Position numbers and translations under genes: made by a program. From Tribonema minus (lineage: Eukaryota > Sar > Xanthophyceae > Tribonematales > Tribonemataceae): a stretch of DNA of 64,000 nt. Shown here in pieces: positions 1 through 11,600 of the stretch (its first letter is position 1; each line of letters begins with the position of its first letter). Where the stretch lies: NCBI GenBank assembly GCA_017506865.1, contig JAFCMP010000510.1, positions 682,001 through 746,000 on the forward strand, written 5' to 3'. Under the pieces are notes generated by a model. That model was not told where the DNA came from, ran no database searches, and was given only the letters and a program-made list of their open reading frames with translations.

Positions 1-885
1 AGCCAAGTGCTTAACGCAAATTTGGACAACGCAGACCGTTCAACTTGAAATAACCGAAATTCTTAACCAAATTTCGACTTGCGCAATCTCCCTATTGGTC
101 CAGCTGTCTACCAGGCAGCAGCAGCATCAAAACATGTCGCTTGCTGTTGAACCTTGGGGATAAGGAAAAGGAGGGGGGCCGACTCCCAAGATTTTCACAC
201 TAAACTAGGCGGGTCTTAGCCACCATCTGCCTTGTTCTCAAAAAGTGGCGAGTCAACTCGTTCAAGTTACCTCCCCAGATGTGTTCCTAAAGCTGTCGTG
301 GCCTAGACTAGCACTGGAACATAAGCATGGCACTCGGTTGCTGAGGACGTCAACAAAACAACACCAGGAGCAGTCGCTGCAGGCACTTTCATGGGACAAC
401 GCAGTACCTGTGGCGGTAAGCTGCACTTGAGCTTTTGAGCTCACGGACAATTTTTGATAAATTAACATTTTCGTGAATGGCAGCTGCGATCACACTCGTT
501 CGTGTGCGCCGCTGCGGGTACTAGGCTGGGACAAAGCCTTCCTTCTGCTGCGCTGTTGTCCTGACGAAGCCGGACGAAGCCTTATCTCGCCATGCTGTTT
601 AACCCTGACGAAGCCTTGTTTGCCATGCGCGGTGTTGACTGGACCGAAGCCTTCTGCATGCAACAAAACGTAGACCTGACGATCCTTATTTTCGCCTGCC
701 GCGGCTTAGATAGTGGAAGAAGCCTGATCTGCCACAGTCTGACGAAGCTCTACCTGTTATGCGTTGTGAACAACGATGCCTTATCGACTATGGCGTGTGG
801 TGAAATACTGATTGTTGAGTTGTACTGCAAGGCGACTCGGTCGGACGGTCGGCAGAGACGAGGGAGGGGCAAGATTTCAGATAGG
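1..885. other. Downstream flank, no gene recognised
   Basis: Around 540-760 a degenerate word (GACGAAGCC plus GCCATGC) recurs at about 60-base spacing. Otherwise I see no coding signal, RNA gene or clear repeat. Confidence 0.6.
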
Positions 886-1185
886 TTAAGCAAAGCGTGA
901 CTGGCTGATCGTCGGGCCTGGACGAGAGCCAGCCAGCCTTGCAAGTTGTGCTTGCTCCTCGCGAGCGGCCGAAGAGGCCAGAGCGTCGGTTATCGGGTCA
1001 TAAATGGCCTTCCACAACTTTCGACCGATAAAAAGCCGATAATCCCTAGTGTCGCTCTGGCCACAGGCGATGGCGCGAGCTCGCCAGTCGCGTATCTTAG
1101 TTCTGTCCTCATTCAGGCCTATATTGAAGAGGGCGCCGCCTATCGCTGCCTGTTTCGTCCCATCAGGGGTAGTTGCGAAAGTCAT
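886..1185 (-). CDS. Unidentified ORF, possibly an exon or transposon relic
   Basis: A 99-codon frame reading IRDWRARAIACGQSDTRDYR and LWKAIYDPITDALASSAARE. Composition is protein-like, but I recognise no family. It lies on the same strand as, and downstream of, the decayed retroelement fragment, so it may belong to a mobile element. Confidence 0.3.
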   Translation of the reverse strand: MTFATTPDGTKQAAIGGALFNIGLNEDRTKIRDWRARAIACGQSDTRDYRLFIGRKLWKAIYDPITDALASSAAREEQAQLARLAGSRPGPTISQSRFA

Positions 1186-1419
1186 ACATCTGCTGTGTGT
1201 GTGTTACGCCCCAGCGGCCAAGATCTAGGCTTTTCAAGCCTAGGAAAAAGAGCTACTTCACTTTGTGCATTTGAGCTTCTTGACTATTCATTCGAGGCTA
1301 CAGTAGATGCAGTTTTTGCTACAGCATCAGCCAGTAAAAGGGTTATGAGTAGTAGTGCTTGATCCACGATGCAACTGTGCAATGATGTACCCTGCGCCCC
1401 AGAACCAATTTTCCAAGGT

Positions 1420-1885
1420 TGCGGCGCGTCACACACAAGCCGCTTTTTGTGGCATGTGAAGCGCTGCCGGTAGAGCTGAGCGTATGCGCGGCAGTGCTAT
1501 GCCTATAAAACCAGGCGGCTGGGTGCTCCGGGCACCGACATCCTGCTTGTATACTCCATAGCGACAGCCTCCAGCAGCTTTTGCCCCTGCGCCCCGATTG
1601 CTGCCAGATGGCCAAAGCACAGTGGCAAGCATGTAGCGATTCTGATCATAGTGACCGGAGTAGTGGGTTCTGTTTTGCAGCCTCTTTGTCGCGGCAGCAT
1701 GGCTCTGGACCCGCTGCAGTCTTCGCAGGCCGCGACTGCGCCTGTGCCTCAAAGCTGGTCACGTCATCAGCGGTAGCTGACGCGTCAACATAGCCGGCGA
1801 CCGAGGCAGTACTGGTATTGATATCGGCAGGCAGGTGAAAGATTTGAACAGGAGCAGGAGATGAAGACGGCATTCAACAACAAAC
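1420..1885 (-). pseudogene. Decayed fragment of the same retroelement's C-terminal domain
   Basis: Frames on the minus strand match the C-terminus of the intronic element: FEAQAQSRPAKTAAGPEPCC, then [10 protein letters not shown], then RIRSALPAALHM. At least two frame changes separate the pieces. It lies downstream of the ARM gene stop and shows a second genomic copy of the family. Confidence 0.75.
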
Positions 1886-2005
1886 CAGGAAGATAACTGA
1901 TAGTTCGCTTGCATCTCGTTGAGGCATACTCTTTTGCTAATCAATCATTTGATCCACCAACTCCGCCGCAAAATGGCTGAGATGCTGCCAGTGCTGTGTC
2001 AGCGC

Positions 2006-2677
2006 TCAGCAAGAAAACACAATGCTCGGTAGTGGACCGCCACCACGCTCAGGCGACAGCGGCGCTGCCTCGTGCGCTGCTCCCGGCGCTGGCGCGCCCA
2101 CTACCACATCGGCGCCAAACGCGACGCGCGCGCCGCCTGCCCGTGACCCAACCCTAGCTGTAGGGTTAGCGGCGAGCGCGCCGCCATCCCTAGGCACCCT
2201 AGCATCAGGGCTTGACGGCTCGGCCCCAGGTGCAAATGCGTAGCCGCTGCCCCTCGCGCGCTGGTTGGCGCCGGAGTTGACGCCGTGACTGCCCCTAACC
2301 CTAGCATCGGGGCTGAAGGTGGCCGGCGCAGACGCGGAGCCGCTGCTGCCTCGCGCGGCGGCACGCTGAGCATCAGCGCTGCTCCTAGCCCTCGCGTTAG
2401 GGCTGGGCTCGGGACTGCCGAGGCTGCTGCCGTCGATTCTACCAGGCTCCGCCGCATCCATGCCCCCTAGCAGCAGCTGCGCTCGCGTCTTGGTCTTGCT
2501 GCGGCGTATGGCGGGGGGGCTCGAGATGCCCCCCGAAGGGGGCGGGACGGCAGGGGCCCCTGGGAGGGGGGCGAGCAGGTCCTCGAGGGTGATCTTGCGC
2601 AGGCCCGCCGCGGGGATCTTCGTGAACTTTCCGAGAACTTTCTCCTCCTCTTTCGCCGTCGCCGCCACCGTCTCCGA
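2006..2677 (-). CDS. ARM gene terminal exon 37 with stop codon
   Basis: Acceptor CGGCAG, phase 0, 223 codons plus stop. Starts [20 protein letters not shown], then [19 protein letters not shown], followed by a Ser/Ala/Pro/Gly-rich tail ending VFSC. The tail lacks ARM helices and is probably disordered. It contains a repeated codon block around NPNARVRGS-like words. Confidence 0.78.
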   Translation of the reverse strand, partial: SETVAATAKEEEKVLGKFTKIPAAGLRKITLEDLLAPLPGAPAVPPPSGGISSPPAIRRSKTKTRAQLLLGGMDAAEPGRIDGSSLGSPEPSPNARARSSADAQRAAARGSSGSASAPATFSPDARVRGSHGVNSGANQRARGSGYAFAPGAEPSSPDARVPRDGGALAANPTARVGSRAGGARVAFGADVVVGAPAPGAAHEAAPLSPERGGGPLPSIVFSC

Positions 2678-5600
2678 CTGCCGCGAGCACGCGAAGCGCG
2701 CACAGTGGACATGATCAGATACACAGTGGATATGTCGAGATCAGGCAACCGCCCAAATCATGCTCACGACAGCAGGTGGTCGTTGATTGGTGTATGAGCA
2801 CTGCCGCGTGTGAGGCAAGAGGCATAATCAGAAGCAGATTTGGGTGCGCAGGCTGGCCGTGAGCAGAGCAAACGCGGTGATTCTGGTGAATGTTTGAGTT
2901 GCGCACGGCCAATCTTCACGTAGTATGGTTGCCTGTTGCGGCTGCAGCATGTCACCCCGCCCCCCTGCACCACCAGCTTCATCCTTGCAACTAGCTTCGG
3001 TGGAAACCGTCACTTGATCACAGGTCAAATTTCTGGGGTGAGTACTCAAATATGGCGGCCGCCTGCCGCGGCTGCTTCATGGCATCCCCCCACGATAACA
3101 GCTGCACTCGCGCCTCCAGCCTCAGTGGCTATGGTCACTTGACCACAGCATATCACAGTCACATCACAGTACAGTCAGATTTCGAATTTGACATATCTGC
3201 GCTGAGTACTTGGATATTGCGCTTGCCTGCCGCGGCTGCTTCATGGCGTCGCCCCGCACCGCCAGCTTCACCCGCGCCTCCAGCCCCCGCGCGATGGGTG
3301 CGTCCCAAGACGGCCGCGTCGTGGCACCCCCCGCGCTTCCCCCAAATAGGGCCCTGCTAGGGCCCCCATTGGGGGTCCCCGGGGGGGGCGCGTCCGAACC
3401 GCCGTCCCAGGGTCCTCTCGGCGGAGCGCTGCTGCCTTTGCGGCCGCCGAGCACGCACGGCTGCAGCTGCGTGAGCTCGATGTTCGCTGGCGGGGCCTGG
3501 TGAAGGTGCAGGGGGGGGAGGGGGGGGGGGGGGGGGGGGCAACGCTTCAACTCAGCCAATCGAGCGCCAGCCAGACGTCGTGTGTGACAACTCCCGTGTC
3601 ACACGCGGCTTCAATTTGGTTTTGTCCGTGCATGTAGGCACCATCAGCACAAGAGCACCAATGATTGAACGGGTCCTGCTGCATATTACACTGACGCGAC
3701 GCCACGCACTGATGCCTCTGCCGGACAACCCGCCGGCCATGGCACGTCACCACTGCACCCAAATTGAAGTTTGCAAAAGTTCACCACTGCAAACTCACCT
3801 TTGCAACTGCTTTAGCGGTTTCGGCGACCCACCTCACGGCCGCCGCTAATGCGGGGTCCTCGGGCCATGACTTCAACACTGCAACCAAATTAAAGTTCAG
3901 TAAAATCCACCGGTGAGCGCACCGTCGCGCCCTCTCCATTAAGTTTGGCGACCCAGCTGACGGCCGCCGCCAGTGCGGGGTCCCTGGGGCATAACTTCGA
4001 CACTACAAATAAAGTGAAGTTCACCATAATTCAAAACTGCGAACGCACCTTCACGCCCTCTCCGACGATTTCAACAACCCAGCTGACGGCCGCCGCCAGT
4101 GCGGGGCCCCCGCGACATAACTTCAACACTTCAAGGTCACCATAATTTACCACTGCATACATACCTTCACGCCCTCTCCGACGATCTCAGCCACCCAGCT
4201 CACGGCCGCCGCCAGTGCAGGGTCCCCCGGGAGGCAGGTCGGGCGCGGGGGGTAAGGCTTGAGGTCTTGCGAAGGGGGGTCGGCAATTACGGTGCCTGCT
4301 TCGCCGAGGGCGCCCCCATCCTCCATTTTGAGCATCGCCACCAGAACCTGTGGATGTTGCGAGGGGGTGTAGGGTGAGGTGAGAGGATCGCAAAACGTGC
4401 GGAAGGCGGTTTCGGCAATGACCACGCCTGCTTCGCCGAGCCCGCCTCCATCCTCCATTTTGACCGTCACCACGAGAACCTGTTGAGCTTGCAATGCAAT
4501 GTACTTTGAACAGATGGATGCACACATTCTCACCTTGTCAGCTTCTCATCGAGCTGCACCATCTCCTGCTGCGACAGCTGGCTGAGCACTGTTTTGCTCA
4601 GGTAGGTATTTTAGTGCAAACTCTAGATACATACCTACAAGCTCACCTTGACGAGCTTCTTGTCGAGCTGTACAAACCATCTCCTGCGGCAGCTGGTTGA
4701 GCGCTGTTGCGCAGATGAGTACACATGTCTTGGTACAAAATGCAAGTGTAGTCACAGAAGTATGTGCAGGCATCCGGGCTTTTTCGCGCCCTGAGCGAGA
4801 AATTGAACAATAAAAAGTACATGCGTGCTCAACTTGATGGCTGCTCGTCGAGCTGTACCATCTCCTGCAGCAGCTGGTTGAGCGCTGTTGCGCAGGTAGG
4901 TACACAAACTTTGTATTGCAGAATATGGTTCCTCGAAGCACATGCGTACAAGCTCACCTTGATGAGCTTCTCGTCGAGCTGCACAATTCTCTGCAAGCTC
5001 TGTTGCACAGGTAGGTACGCATATTGCTAGTTCGAGCTATGTAATGTATATGGAAGTAGATATAGTTCAAACTATAGATTCAAACATATAAGCTCACCTT
5101 GATCAGTTTCTCGTCGAGCTGCACCATCTCCTGCGGCAGCTGGTTGAGCGCTGTTGCGCAGACCTGCCGCACGCGCTCGTCGCTGCCCTCCACCAGCCGG
5201 CTCATGCTGGCAATAAGGCCGCCCTGCGGCACCGGCGACACGAGTCAGAGTCAGGGTCAAGGATAGAGTCAGGGTTAGGGTAAGTGCGCAGTGTGCGCCC
5301 AGGGTTGTCGATACAACGCATCTCGGTACATGTTCGTGTGCGACCAGCTGTTGCCGACACAGCGCATCTGGGTACCTGCACGAGTGTACGAGTGTATGAG
5401 TGTCGTACAGGCAGCAAGTTGCATTGCATCGACAACACCTGGGCGCACAGCAGCAGCGCTCGGCACCGTCATGTTCTGTGCCCTGCGGCACCGGCAGCGC
5501 GAAGTAGGGTTAGGGTTAGGGTTAGAGTCAGGGTAAGGGTTAGGGTTAGTGCACAGCAGCTTGGCGGAGTCATGTTATGTGCCCTGCGGCACCGGCGGCG

Positions 5601-8600
5601 CGAGTTAGAGTTAGGGTTAGGGTCAGCATGCGGCAGTGTGTAGCAGTGTCAAGGGACTGTTCCTCGTGCTGGTGCAATGGGGCCGCATCGCGGCACAAGT
5701 TGTGCAAATTAGGGTTAGGGTTAGCGCGCAGCAGTGTTCAGCGCTGTCGATCGACACCCTCGTGCTGACAATCAGGCCAGCCTGCGGCACCAGCGGTGCA
5801 GCGAGGGTTTGGGTTGATGCGGGATTGCAGAGCCATGTGCGACGACCAAGTATACTTTTGGTTAATTCTCGCTCAGGGCGCAAAAAAGCCCAGATGAATG
5901 GTTTCTAACTTGAAGCTTGCTGTACGAAATCTACACGTCGTGTGACCGTCTGAAAGTGTCTTAAAGACGACCACTCAAATGACGCCGCCGCCAAATGGCA
6001 TCTCGAGAAGCATACTACTTGAAGTACAAAAGAGGTGGGTGGGCCTTAAGGGCTCTTCATTGCAGGCTTTCATTGTGAGAGTGGGAGGCACCAGACGCAG
6101 TGTCTGCTTTGCTGGCGCACATTCCAAAGCCTTGCCAGTGCTACAGGGGCAGGCTAGGGGCAATTCCAGCTGAGCAGTGGCACATGCTAATTAAGCGTTG
6201 AAAGTTCCCAGTGTACAGCTCTCTTATGGGGTGCGGTGCCAATGCGAGGAGCTGATCACTGCTTTGGTTTCACAAAAGGGGGGCAGGGCATAGGATGGCC
6301 AGCTGTGAGCCGTGGCGCCGCTGATTGTTGAAGTTTAAAAAACCCAATTGGGTCACGCTTAGGGTAAGCCGCAAGGAGCTGAGTGCTGGTCACATGTCAC
6401 AAGGGGTGGGGCGGGGCGCTGGATGGTTGACTTCAAGCTGCTGATGCTGGAGAGCATCGCCGTTCATTCGAAGTGTTTGCGGTCAGCAGCCGCGCGCGTT
6501 GTGTTCCTACCTCCAACACAAGCCTGACCCGAACACAAGCAGAACAGGCAGTGCTCAGGTACCAGCAGCTGCAAGAACGATGCATCAGGTACACAACTAT
6601 ATCTCGTATTGGGGCTTACCTTAGCAATGAGCGGAATGCCAGCCCGACTGGCGGTCAGCGTGAGGAACACCATGGCGACGTGAAGCCGTGTCTCTGCGTG
6701 CTCCGCCTGCGGTCAGCAAGAAACGCAGTGCGAGTGGTGTGGGGTTGATCTTGAAATTGGGGGCAGCTTTCAAAGTTGACTTGGACTCACTTGACAAAAG
6801 AAGTTGATTCTCGACAAGTGAAGTTGCTGCTGCACCAGGCACGCAGCGTGCGTAGTGCTTGTGTGTATAGATGCTATTTCTGACTTTTATTGTATACTAC
6901 CTGAAGTACTAAATTTATACATACATAGAGTATATGTATATACACTTCTATACACCATGGCCAATGAATGGTATGAGCACTGCTGCAGGTGATATGTGCG
7001 CTGACATTACGCTGTGTACCGCTCACCTGCGCCAGCTTGGCGAGGACGCGGTGGAAGCGGTCGCTCTGCGCGCACAGCGCCGTGCCGCTGTTTAGATGAG
7101 CACTGCGGCAAGTGTTGAGCGCTGACATCACACTCACCTGCGCCAGCTTGGCGAGGACGCGGTGGAAGCGGTCGCTCTGCGCGCACAGCGCCGTGACGCA
7201 GCGCTCCTCCGTAACCATGTTGCGGCACGCGATGGCCACCTGCAGCGGCCGCGCAAATGTATGCGTGCGTCAGGACATGGCATCAAGGAAACAATTCAAG
7301 AGATCGTAGAGCTGTAGGCGACAAGGTGTGATTCAGCATATGGGCGTCCGGGACATGGGTCGTATCTCCCTAACCCTGACTCTGACCCTAACCCTAGCCC
7401 TAACCCTACCTAAACCTAGTCCTAGCGTGATGCAGCGCTCCTCCTCCGTCACAATGTTGCGGCACGCGATGGCCACCTGCAGCCGCAGCACGCGTCGCCA
7501 TGCAGTCAGCACACACAGCAGCAGAAGCGGTTTCATGAGGGGATCCGCAAGCTAGCGTTGCGGTCATGCACACCGTGTTGCGGCTCGCGATGGCTGCCTG
7601 CAGGCGCAGTGAGGATTGAGACGTCGTCACGCCAGCACAGCAGCGAAAGCAGCTTCAGCAAGGGGGTGGGCGCACCGTGCGTTTTGCAGGTAGCGTTGCG
7701 GTCACTCACACCATGTTGCGGCACGCGATGGCCATCTGCAGCGGTCACGGGGTGGTCGTCTTACTAACTCTAATACTAAACCTAGCCAAGACCCTACCAT
7801 AGCCATAACCCTCAGCCTAACCCTAACCCTAACACAAGCCTACACTCCAACGAGCAAAGTGCCATGCGGCTGCAACGCTTCGCGCCGCATTGCGGCGGGG
7901 GGTGACCTGACGCAGCGCTCATGACAGTAGAACCGTCTACTTCTATGATGTTACACATCTGAGACTGGTAGAATGCTCTGCAGGGCTTGAGGAGAGGAGG
8001 CAGTGTGAGATTTAGGGCTCGCTCACCCGCAGTGGCTTCCACCGCCTCCGTCACGTTCCGCGAGCAATCAATTAGGGCTAGGGTTTAGGCTATCTACTAG
8101 GCCTAGGGCTAGGGCTAGGGCTAGGGCTCACCCGCAGCAGTACGCTCCGTGTTGCGCCCAGTAGATCCTCCAACGTGAGCCAGAACATGGCCTCCACCAC
8201 CTCCGCCGCGTGCTCTGCCAGCGCCGTCAGAAGCGCCTCCTGCGTGCTGAGGCGGCACAGCGCGGATGCCACGTCCTGCTTCACCTAAAAAGGGGGTAGA
8301 GTTAGGGTTAGGATTAGATTTAGGGTTAGGGTTAGGGTTAGGGTTGGGGTCAATTTGGGTATGGATCCAAGGCAGCAGGTTGGGTGGCTCTGAACCAAGC
8401 AGCAGGAAGCGCCTCCCGCGTGCTGAGACGGCACAGCACGGACGCCGCGTTCTGCTTCACCTGAAAAATGGGTTAGAAATCAGGGCAAGAGCTCAGGGTT
8501 TGTGAGTAGGGCAAAGGCTAGAGTTGAGGCACAGCACCAACGCCACGTCCTGCTGCACATGCGCACGATTAAGGTTAGCGAATGTGTTAGGGTCAGGGTT

Positions 8601-11600
8601 AGGGTTAGGGTTAATCTAACAGCATCGCCTCCTGCGTGCTGAGGCGGCACAGCGCGGATGCCACGTCCTGCTTCACCTGAAACAGAGATAAGGTGAGGTA
8701 GGATTAGGGTTAGGGTTAGGTCTAGGTTTAAGGTTAGGATCAGGGTTGTCAACCTCACCTCCGCCGTCTCGCACTTGGCGAGCCTGCTGAGCTCTGTCAT
8801 GAGGCCCTCCTGCAGCAGCGCTCGGCATGTTTCTGTGCAACACTTTCCATGATATTACGTCATCCAAGGTCAAGGGTATGTAGGCATTAACCTCACCTCC
8901 GCCATCTCGCACTTGGCCAGCTTGCTGAGCGCTGTCACGAGTCCCTCCTGCAGCAGCGCTCGGCAGCAGGCCGGCTCGCACACCAGCTCCCGGAAGCACT
9001 TGCTGAGGGGGACCTTCTGCGCGTCGCTCGACAGTGCCTGCAGCAGGGGGTGGGTATGTAAGTTACGGCGTTTGTGGGTACAACATAGAAACACAATTGA
9101 GATGGTTCTTTCCAGAAGTATAAGAAATGCTAGATTTTACTACAGTGTTACCGCGGGATAGTGTAGTGCAGCGCCACATGACCTTAGCCCTGACCAAACC
9201 CCTGTGCCTGCGGCAGGGGGTGGGTAGGTATATTGAGGCATGGGGTATGTATGACAGTAGCTCCACGTTGACGCAACTGAAGCATTGAGGAAAGGTTCAA
9301 TGCTGCCGCAAATGCCTGCGTGAGAGGATGACCACAAAGCAGGTATGCACATCGGTGCAGCAGAGGGCATGTAGGTGTGTCATTGCGTTTGTGGGCACAA
9401 CGTAGAAACCTATTGAGACAGTTTTTGTAGCAGTAGTGAATGCTAGATCCACTACACTGTTGCCGCGGGATAGTGTAGTGCAGCGCCATGTAACGTGAGT
9501 GCCTCTCCTTAGGGTTAGGGTTGGGGTCAGCGAGCTGTACCACTCAGGTCAAGCGCCTTCCTCCAGGGGCGGTGCAAAGCACCTGCGACTGGATCTATGA
9601 ACTTGAAGTATAGTTGCTGTGACACTCCCTCATGAGTAGCGACCTTGCGCGGCATGCGACGTCATTTGAAGTTGACAGACGCCAGGAACTTCAAGAAGTG
9701 AAAATGGAGCTGACCTTGAGCGTGAGGCGCAGCGGCCATCAATCAATAAAACGGGGGCTTCAGCTGGATTTGTGGAATGTTTATCGTGTGATTGTTCTGC
9801 AATGCGGTCATGGCGCTACTCAATCTGGCCCTTTTCATCATCACAGTGTCTTTTTCATCTTTGCATTGCAGTTTCCCATCCGAAAGAAGTAGCCCAAAGA
9901 TCAGGCAAGATTCTCTTGGGCATGTTGTACGATCGCGCCGACCTTGACCATTGCATGCGATCCCGCAACTGAAAGAAGTGGCCCAAGAACCAGCTATACA
10001 TTCTTTGAAATAGTTTACGATCGCACTGACCTTGAGCATGGTGCACAAACGCCGTGCAGCAGCCTGTTTGTTTGCATCTCTAGCATCATTCATTTCAATA
10101 GAAGAGTGGGGTTGGCCCTAGTGTCATTTTTGTTGTTGATTTGTTGCAAGATTAGGTCAGTGTTTACTGACTTTTTTTCAAACATCTGTGCGATCGCACT
10201 GACCTTGAGCATGGTGCACAGTTGACCATTGCATGCATTGTCTCATCTGAAAGAAATAGCTCAGAAATCAGCTACTTCGAAGTACATCTCACCTAACGAA
10301 ATGTTTGCAATTGCACCGACATGGGACGTGTGTTGTCCTATCTAAAAGAAAAGACCAAAAAAATCCGCTGAATTTTCTTCTAAAGAAATGTTCGCGATCG
10401 CACCGACCTTGAGCATGGTTCGCTGACCATACAACATGCATTGTCCTATCTGATACTTCGAGGTACTGTACTTCTACATCTGAAGTAGAAAATCCCCAAA
10501 ATCGGTTAATTCGCTTCTCAAGGAATGTTCGCGAGCGCACTGACCTTGAGCATGGTGCACAGCGCCGTGCAGCAGCCGGCAGACGCGGCGGCGTAGCGCG
10601 ACGGCACGTGGCGCGTCACCATGTTGCACATGGTGTGCTGCGGTAGCGAGCAGTAGGGTTGAAGTTTAGATTAGGGCTGAAGTTAAAGTCAGGGCTAGGT
10701 TCAAGGTAAAGTCAGGGCCTAGGGTTCTGCACGTGGCCTGTCGCCATGCTACACATGGTGTGCTGCGGCAAAGAGAGCTCCGGAGAAGGTTAAGGTCATT
10801 ATCTTGGGGGAGTCGAGGTAATTAGGGCTTGAAGTGGGATGGAGGTCAGCACCAGGCACAGCGTATTGCATGGTGAGCAGTTTTGGGTTAGAGTTAGCGC
10901 AGTGTAAGTAGGGACCAATTCAACATCAGACTGTCGTGCCAGATGCCGGACTTACATATTGCCAAACGACCGTCTTAAGACCCTAATCCTAACCCTAATC
11001 TTAACCGCAACCCTAAATTCCACATCAGCCAACGCTCAGATAGTGCACATTTGTCAGCGCAGCACACATTCAAACGGCCAAACCAAACGATGCGTACCCA
11101 CTCTATGGCCTTGACTCAAACCTGCCTTTGCCTGCCGCGGTGCTGTCCATGTTTTCATCGCTCAGCTCGGTACCTGCACGGCACCAGTATACTTCAAGTT
11201 CCCGCATGACATCTGAGTGCTAGGATGTACTTACTTGAAGTATACAGTTACCTGAAAATGCAATCACACGTCAAGTTTCGGTACCTGCACGGCGCCAGAG
11301 TGTCTCGGGCTCCTGTGCGACATGGGCGTGCTGCACAGGTACCGAGGTGTACATATTCGAAGTATGCCATTGCAGTGCACAGGTGACAACTGCAAGCAAA
11401 CGTCAGATGGGGCGCGCTGCCTGCGCAGCACCCGCTCCCACAGCTCTACAGCGTTTTGAAACTTTAAAGTATCAATTGAAGCGTGCTGTGCGCGCAGCAC
11501 CGGGTCCGATCATGGCCCGTCCAGCGTCGGTTTGAACTTGAAGTTGGATGTGTGAAGATGAAGTACTCACCAGCGCGTCGAGCCGGCAGGGCAGCGACAT

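Noticed and set aside
946..1362. A 138-codon plus-strand ORF
   Set aside because: Overlaps the better minus-strand frame and shows no family signature.
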